Origin: Ruminococcus flavefaciens
Lineage (GTDB): Bacteria > Bacillota > Clostridia > Oscillospirales > Ruminococcaceae
DNA: 36,484 bases
Assembly: GCA_002348905.1 (NCBI GenBank)
Contig: DEBW01000102.1
Coordinates: forward strand, 1 to 36,484
Reading direction: 5' to 3'
Position numbers and translations under genes: made by a program. The notes under the pieces are model-generated. The model was not told the origin of the DNA. It saw only the letters and a program-made list of their open reading frames with translations, and made no database searches. Shown here piece after piece: positions 32,727 to 36,484 of the stretch (positions are counted from its first letter, which is position 1; each line of letters begins with the position of its first letter).

Positions 32727-34601
32727 ATGTCATATAAAATGGGCGACTTCGATGTCGCTGTTGTTGGTGCAGGTCATGCCGGAGTTGAAGCTGCTCTTGC
32801 TTCGGCTCGTATCGGCTGCAAGACCGTAATGTTTACTATATCTCTCGATCAGATCGCTAATATGCCCTGTAATCCGTCAATTGGCGGTACTGCTAAAGGT
32901 CATCTCGTCCGTGAGATAGACGCTCTTGGCGGCGAAATGGGCAAAGGTGCTGACGAGTGTTTCATTCAGAGCCGTATGCTTAATCGTGGTAAAGGTCCGG
33001 CTGTTCACAGCCTTAGAGTGCAGGCTGACCGTGTGAAGTACCATAATTACATGAAAAAAGTCTGTGAAGCTCAGGAAAATCTCTACGTTAAACAGGGAGA
33101 AATAGCTGATATTATCGTCGAGGACGGCAAAATTACCGGTGTTCGCACAACTCTCGGCGCTGAATATTCAGTGAAAGCTGTGATTATTGCGACCGGTACT
33201 TATTTAAAAGGTAAGATACACATCGGCGAATCGAACTATGAGAGTGGTCCTGATGCAGCTCTTCCAAGCAGAAGTTTGTCACAAAGTCTGCTTGATGCAG
33301 GCGTTGAATTAAGGCGTTTCAAGACCGGTACGCCTTGCCGAGTTCACAAGAGAAGTATCGACTTTGATGCTATGGAACGTCAGGACGGCGATGACGAAAT
33401 AGTGCCGTTTTCATTCGATACTCCGGTCGATGGTCTGAGCAATCAGGTGAGCTGTTACATAACTTATACAAATAGTAATACACATAAAGTGATCTTGTCG
33501 AATCTTGACCGTTCTCCGCTGTATAGTGGCAGAATCGAGGGTGTTGGTCCAAGGTACTGTCCGTCAATCGAGGACAAAATTGTGAGATTTTCAGACAAAC
33601 CGAGACATCAACTGTTCGTTGAGCCGATGGGACTCTCTACCGATGAATACTATTTACAGGGTATGTCATCTTCACTTCCTGAGGACGTTCAGCTTGCCTT
33701 TTTGAGAACTATCAAGGGACTTGAAAATGTAGAGATAATGCGCCCAGCTTACGCCATTGAGTATGATTGCTGCGATCCGTTACAGCTTCTTCCTACTCTT
33801 GAATTTAAAAAGATAAGCGGACTTTATGGTGCAGGACAGTTCAACGGAAGCTCCGGATATGAAGAAGCTGCTGCTCAAGGATTGGTTGCTGGCATCAACT
33901 CTGCGTTGAAGATTCTCGGAAGAGAACCAATGATACTCAGCCGTTCAAGTTCATACATTGGTACACTTGTTGATGACCTTGTTACAAAGGGATGCTCAGA
34001 TCCTTACCGTATGATGACTTCACGCAGCGAGTACCGACTTATCCTCCGTCAGGACAATGCCGACCAGCGTCTTATGCCGATCGGTCACAGGATCGGTCTT
34101 GTCAGTCAGGAGCGCATAGACCGTCTTAATGAGAAGATAAAACTCACTGAAATGGAGATAAAAAGAGTGTCTTCTACCACTCTTGCACCAAGCGAAAAAT
34201 TGAATAATTATTTAGAAAGTAAGGGTACAGCGGCTTTAAAGACCGGCTGCAAGATAGCTGACCTCATAAGACGACCACAGCTCAATTATAACGATATTGC
34301 TCAGTTTGATCCTGAACGTCCGGAGCTTAGTGCTGATGTCTGTGAGCAGGTTGACCTGCAAATAAAGTACAAAGGCTACATAGACAAGCAGCTTGAACAG
34401 ATCGCTCAGATGCAGAAGCTTGAAGAAAAGTTGCTGCCAAAAGATACTGATTATAGCCAAGTTTACGGTCTCAGACTTGAAGCAGCTGAGAAGCTGAACA
34501 AAGTCCAGCCTATATCAATAGGTCAGGCTTCGAGAATTTCAGGCGTTTCACCGGCTGATATTTCTATGCTTGTTGTCTGGCTTCAGAAAGAAAAGAGGTG
34601 A
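32727..34601 (+). CDS. mnmG: tRNA uridine 5-carboxymethylaminomethyl enzyme MnmG
   Basis: FAD- and NADH-dependent partner of MnmE. The FAD motif is VVGAGHAGVEAALASARIG near residue 11, with the family signatures CNPSIGGTAKGHLVREIDALGG and GYEEAAAQGLVAGINSAL. The C-terminal helical domain binds MnmE and tRNA. 624 residues, standard length. GAGGA precedes ATG 32727. It overlaps the following rsmG region closely. Confidence 0.97.
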   Translation: MSYKMGDFDVAVVGAGHAGVEAALASARIGCKTVMFTISLDQIANMPCNPSIGGTAKGHLVREIDALGGEMGKGADECFIQSRMLNRGKGPAVHSLRVQADRVKYHNYMKKVCEAQENLYVKQGEIADIIVEDGKITGVRTTLGAEYSVKAVIIATGTYLKGKIHIGESNYESGPDAALPSRSLSQSLLDAGVELRRFKTGTPCRVHKRSIDFDAMERQDGDDEIVPFSFDTPVDGLSNQVSCYITYTNSNTHKVILSNLDRSPLYSGRIEGVGPRYCPSIEDKIVRFSDKPRHQLFVEPMGLSTDEYYLQGMSSSLPEDVQLAFLRTIKGLENVEIMRPAYAIEYDCCDPLQLLPTLEFKKISGLYGAGQFNGSSGYEEAAAQGLVAGINSALKILGREPMILSRSSSYIGTLVDDLVTKGCSDPYRMMTSRSEYRLILRQDNADQRLMPIGHRIGLVSQERIDRLNEKIKLTEMEIKRVSSTTLAPSEKLNNYLESKGTAALKTGCKIADLIRRPQLNYNDIAQFDPERPELSADVCEQVDLQIKYKGYIDKQLEQIAQMQKLEEKLLPKDTDYSQVYGLRLEAAEKLNKVQPISIGQASRISGVSPADISMLVVWLQKEKR

Positions 34602-34606
34602 TAGTG

Positions 34607-35311
34607 ATGCTTCCGGATTTTGAATTTTCTTGCTCTATGTTCAAAAAATATGGACTTGAACTTTCTGAGCTTCAATACGAGAAAATGGATAAATATGCAG
34701 AATTTTTGGCTGAATATAATAAAAATGTTAACCTTACTGCAATTACAGAATCAAAAGATATACTTATAAAACACTTTATAGATAGTATTCTTTTAACAAA
34801 ATATATTGATTTCCCTCAGGGAGCTTCACTTATTGATGTCGGAACAGGCGCTGGATTTCCGTCAGTTCCGTTGAAAATTATGCGTGATGACCTGAAAATA
34901 ACTCTCCTTGACAGCCTTGCAAAGCGCATAACTTTCCTTGAAAAACTCTGTGATATTATCGGTGCTGACGCTGAATTTGTTCACGGCAGAGCTGAGGATA
35001 TTTCAAAAATGCCTGAATATAGAGAAAAATTTGACTTCTCATGTGCGAGGGCAGTTGCAAACCTTTCTGTTCTCTCTGAACTTTGTATTCCTTTTGTTAA
35101 AGTCGGCGGACATTTTCTTTCCTTGAAAGGTCCAAATGAGGAGATTGATCCGGCTCTTAAAGCTTTCAACCTTTTAGGAGGAAATGTTGAAAACTCCTTC
35201 GACTATGATCTTGAATCAGATCAGCGCAGACTTATTGTTATCAAAAAAATTTCGCAAACACCGACAAAATATCCGAGAAACAGCAGTCAGATCAAAAAGA
35301 AGCCTCTCTGA
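34607..35311 (+). CDS. rsmG: 16S rRNA G527 N7-methyltransferase RsmG
   Basis: SAM-dependent methyltransferase for 16S G527. 234 residues with KNVNLTAI near the start, motif I DVGTGAGFPSVPLKI, and ARAVANLSVL as the family's substrate-side segment. ATG 34607 was chosen, 8 bases after GAGG (34595-34598); the GTG at 34598 overlaps that site. Its start is five bases past the mnmG stop. It ends in a basic Lys-rich tail. Confidence 0.95.
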   Translation: MLPDFEFSCSMFKKYGLELSELQYEKMDKYAEFLAEYNKNVNLTAITESKDILIKHFIDSILLTKYIDFPQGASLIDVGTGAGFPSVPLKIMRDDLKITLLDSLAKRITFLEKLCDIIGADAEFVHGRAEDISKMPEYREKFDFSCARAVANLSVLSELCIPFVKVGGHFLSLKGPNEEIDPALKAFNLLGGNVENSFDYDLESDQRRLIVIKKISQTPTKYPRNSSQIKKKPL

Positions 35312-35334
35312 TAATGTCATAAAATGAATAATTA

Positions 35335-35368
35335 TTCGCCGGATGGTCAAAGTCCGGCGAATTTTTTT
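35335..35368 (+). terminator. Terminator after rsmG
   Basis: A 9-bp stem TTCGCCGGA/TCCGGCGAA with a 9-base loop, followed by seven T. It overlaps a second ATGAATAATTATTC (35324-35337). Confidence 0.87.
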
Positions 35369-35370
35369 AA

Positions 35371-35399
35371 TTGAATCTATTTCCCGTAAATGATATCAT
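35371..35399 (+). promoter_or_regulatory. Candidate promoter of noc
   Basis: TTGAAT (35371-35376), a 17-base spacer and TATCAT (35394-35399), just past the rsmG terminator. Confidence 0.6.
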
Positions 35400-35430
35400 T
35401 GAAAAAAACGTGAAAAGCGAGGATGATATT

Positions 35431-36243
35431 ATGTCAGGATTTTTGAATTTTACAAAGGAAAAACAGGTGAATAAGGTCGTTGAGGTCAGGGCAGAGGATA
35501 TTCTTCCGAATCCGAACCAGCCGAGAACTGATTTCTCGGATAAGGACATTGCTGCACTTTCGGAATCTATCGCTCAGAATGGCATTTTACAGCCTTTATC
35601 TGTCAGAAAAAACGGTGATGTCTATGAGCTTATTGCAGGTGAAAGGCGTTTGAGAGCGGCTAAAATGTGCGGACTTCTCAATGTGCCGTGCATCGTTTAC
35701 GATATGACGGACAGAAGCTCTGCTATTCTTGCTCTTGTCGAGAATATTCAGCGTCAGGACTTGTCTTTTTTTGACGAGGCTGCTGCGATCGAGAAGCTTA
35801 TAAGCTACTATGGCATGACACAGGAGGAGGCTGCCGCTAAACTTGGGAAGGCTCAGAGTACCATTGCTAATAAGCTGAGGTTGCTTCGTCTGACACCGGA
35901 TGAACGGGCACTTATAAATAAATATGGCCTGACAGAGCGCCATTCACGGGCTTTGTTGAAGCTTGCAAGTCCGGAGGACAGAATAATTATTCTCGAAAAG
36001 GTCATAAATAATGAGCTGAACGTCGAAAAGACCGAGAAACTTGTTGATGATTACATAGGCTGCAAGAAAGTAAAGCAGAGTTACAAGAAGCGTTCAAAGG
36101 TATTCCATAACGTGAAAATCTTTATTAATACTATCAATAAGGCTGTCGAGACTATGCAGGCGGCTGGAATTTCAGCTGATTCACGGAAAATAATGGGGGA
36201 GGACTATGTGGAATATCGTGTAAGGATACCGATGCAGAAGTGA
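35431..36243 (+). CDS. noc: Noc-type ParB-family nucleoid occlusion protein
   Basis: CTP-switch DNA clamp of the ParB/Noc family. 270 residues. An N-terminal short amphipathic stretch (MSGFLNFTKEK) resembles the Noc membrane anchor. The CTPase box is AGERRLRAAK (69-78) and ENIQRQDLSFFDEAAA follows. The helix-turn-helix reads KAQSTIANKLRLLRL. At the four ParB/Noc specificity positions it has Gln142, Lys148, Arg153 and Arg170, close to the Noc set Q/K/K/R and unlike ParB R/T/A/G (set recalled from the literature). Position after rsmG also matches Bacillus noc. The start is ATG 35431 with GAGG 8 bases upstream. soj-parB would be expected just past the window. Confidence 0.88.
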   Translation: MSGFLNFTKEKQVNKVVEVRAEDILPNPNQPRTDFSDKDIAALSESIAQNGILQPLSVRKNGDVYELIAGERRLRAAKMCGLLNVPCIVYDMTDRSSAILALVENIQRQDLSFFDEAAAIEKLISYYGMTQEEAAAKLGKAQSTIANKLRLLRLTPDERALINKYGLTERHSRALLKLASPEDRIIILEKVINNELNVEKTEKLVDDYIGCKKVKQSYKKRSKVFHNVKIFINTINKAVETMQAAGISADSRKIMGEDYVEYRVRIPMQK

Positions 36244-36244
36244 T

Positions 36245-36260
36245 TGTTCCACATGGAACA
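36245..36260. promoter_or_regulatory. parS-like palindrome 2
   Basis: TGTTCCACATGGAACA starts two bases after the noc stop. Arms match palindrome 1; the centre reads ACAT. Confidence 0.7.
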
Positions 36261-36271
36261 ATCACAAGAAA

Positions 36272-36287
36272 TGTTTCATGTGAAACA
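36272..36287. promoter_or_regulatory. parS-like palindrome 3 (best match)
   Basis: TGTTTCATGTGAAACA, one base off the parS consensus TGTTTCACGTGAAACA. A half-site TGTTTCATGTG follows at 36307-36317. Confidence 0.8.
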
Positions 36288-36373
36288 TTTCTGATGCAAA
36301 TGGAATTGTTTCATGTGCATGGCAACGGTATTTACGTCTGCGAGAGCAAACTTGCCTTACGTTTTAATTAACA

Positions 36374-36461
36374 ACGCAATATTGCGTGGGTGCAGGGAGC
36401 CGCTTGCTCCCTGCCGGATTCCAAAGGCAGAGCCTTTGGCAGGGTGTGGGACAGCGTCCCA
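36374..36461. repeat. Cluster of four hairpins in gene-free end
   Basis: In 88 bases there are four separate inverted repeats: ACGCAAT/ATTGCGT (36374-36387), GCAGGGAGC/GCTCCCTGC (36392-36414), CCAAAGGC/GCCTTTGG (36421-36439) and TGGGAC/GTCCCA (36447-36461). It carries no TGTAGGG foot, so it is a different element from the REP family. No gene is seen from 36244 to the window end. Confidence 0.6.
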
Positions 36462-36484
36462 ATATCGTTCAAGCGCTCTGAAAA

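Noticed and set aside
35371..35430. Longer N-terminus of Noc from TTG 35371
   Set aside because: The TTG is the -35 box of a likely promoter, and ATG 35431 has a proper ribosome site and a Noc-like N-terminus.

Overview
The window looks like a chromosome-origin region from a Ruminococcus-like member of the Clostridia (Oscillospiraceae). Three things point there: a GH5 cellulase ending in a type I dockerin at the left edge, the Firmicutes origin gene order, and AGGAGG-type ribosome binding sites with frequent TTG/GTG starts. This is inferred from gene content and protein sequence; no database search was done.

Layout. 1-1206 is the 3' part of a dockerin-bearing cellulase, followed by a DnaA-box-rich gap and a small lipoprotein gene. 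1.9-16.2 kb is a mixed block, mostly on the minus strand: cobalamin-dependent methionine synthase, PheA, an unknown membrane protein, BirA, an M20 dipeptidase, an orphan sugar-ABC ATPase, an RsuA-type pseudouridine synthase, DUF4830- and DUF4870-like proteins, NrdR, a TIM-barrel isomerase-like protein, a YtaF/MntP-like membrane protein and a metallophosphoesterase. Its non-operonic gaps are filled with short palindromic repeats.

16.2-27.2 kb is the minus-strand replication block, in transcription order dnaA, dnaN, yaaA (S4), recF, remB, a membrane protein, a REP-associated tyrosine transposase (RAYT), gyrB, a YcxB-like protein, gyrA. 28.0-36.2 kb is the divergent plus-strand block rpmH, rnpA, yidD, yidC, jag, mnmE, mnmG, rsmG, noc, with parS-like palindromes. 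Transcription diverges from the dnaA-rpmH gap, so both replication arms run with transcription. The dnaA-dnaN gap carries a recognisable unwinding module (AT-rich repeats, TAG trios, a G run, DnaA boxes), and the dnaA-rpmH gap holds a second dense DnaA-box cluster.

The most unusual system is the RAYT together with a family of twelve REP-like palindromes in six pairs. All share a TGTAGGG foot, but their stems fall into several families. Ten lie in gaps of the left block. Two lie in frame inside the RAYT gene, which is seamlessly built into the gyrase operon three bases before gyrB. Also notable are a DnaA-box cluster about 24-26 kb from the origin and a Noc-type protein flanked by parS-like rather than Noc-type sites.
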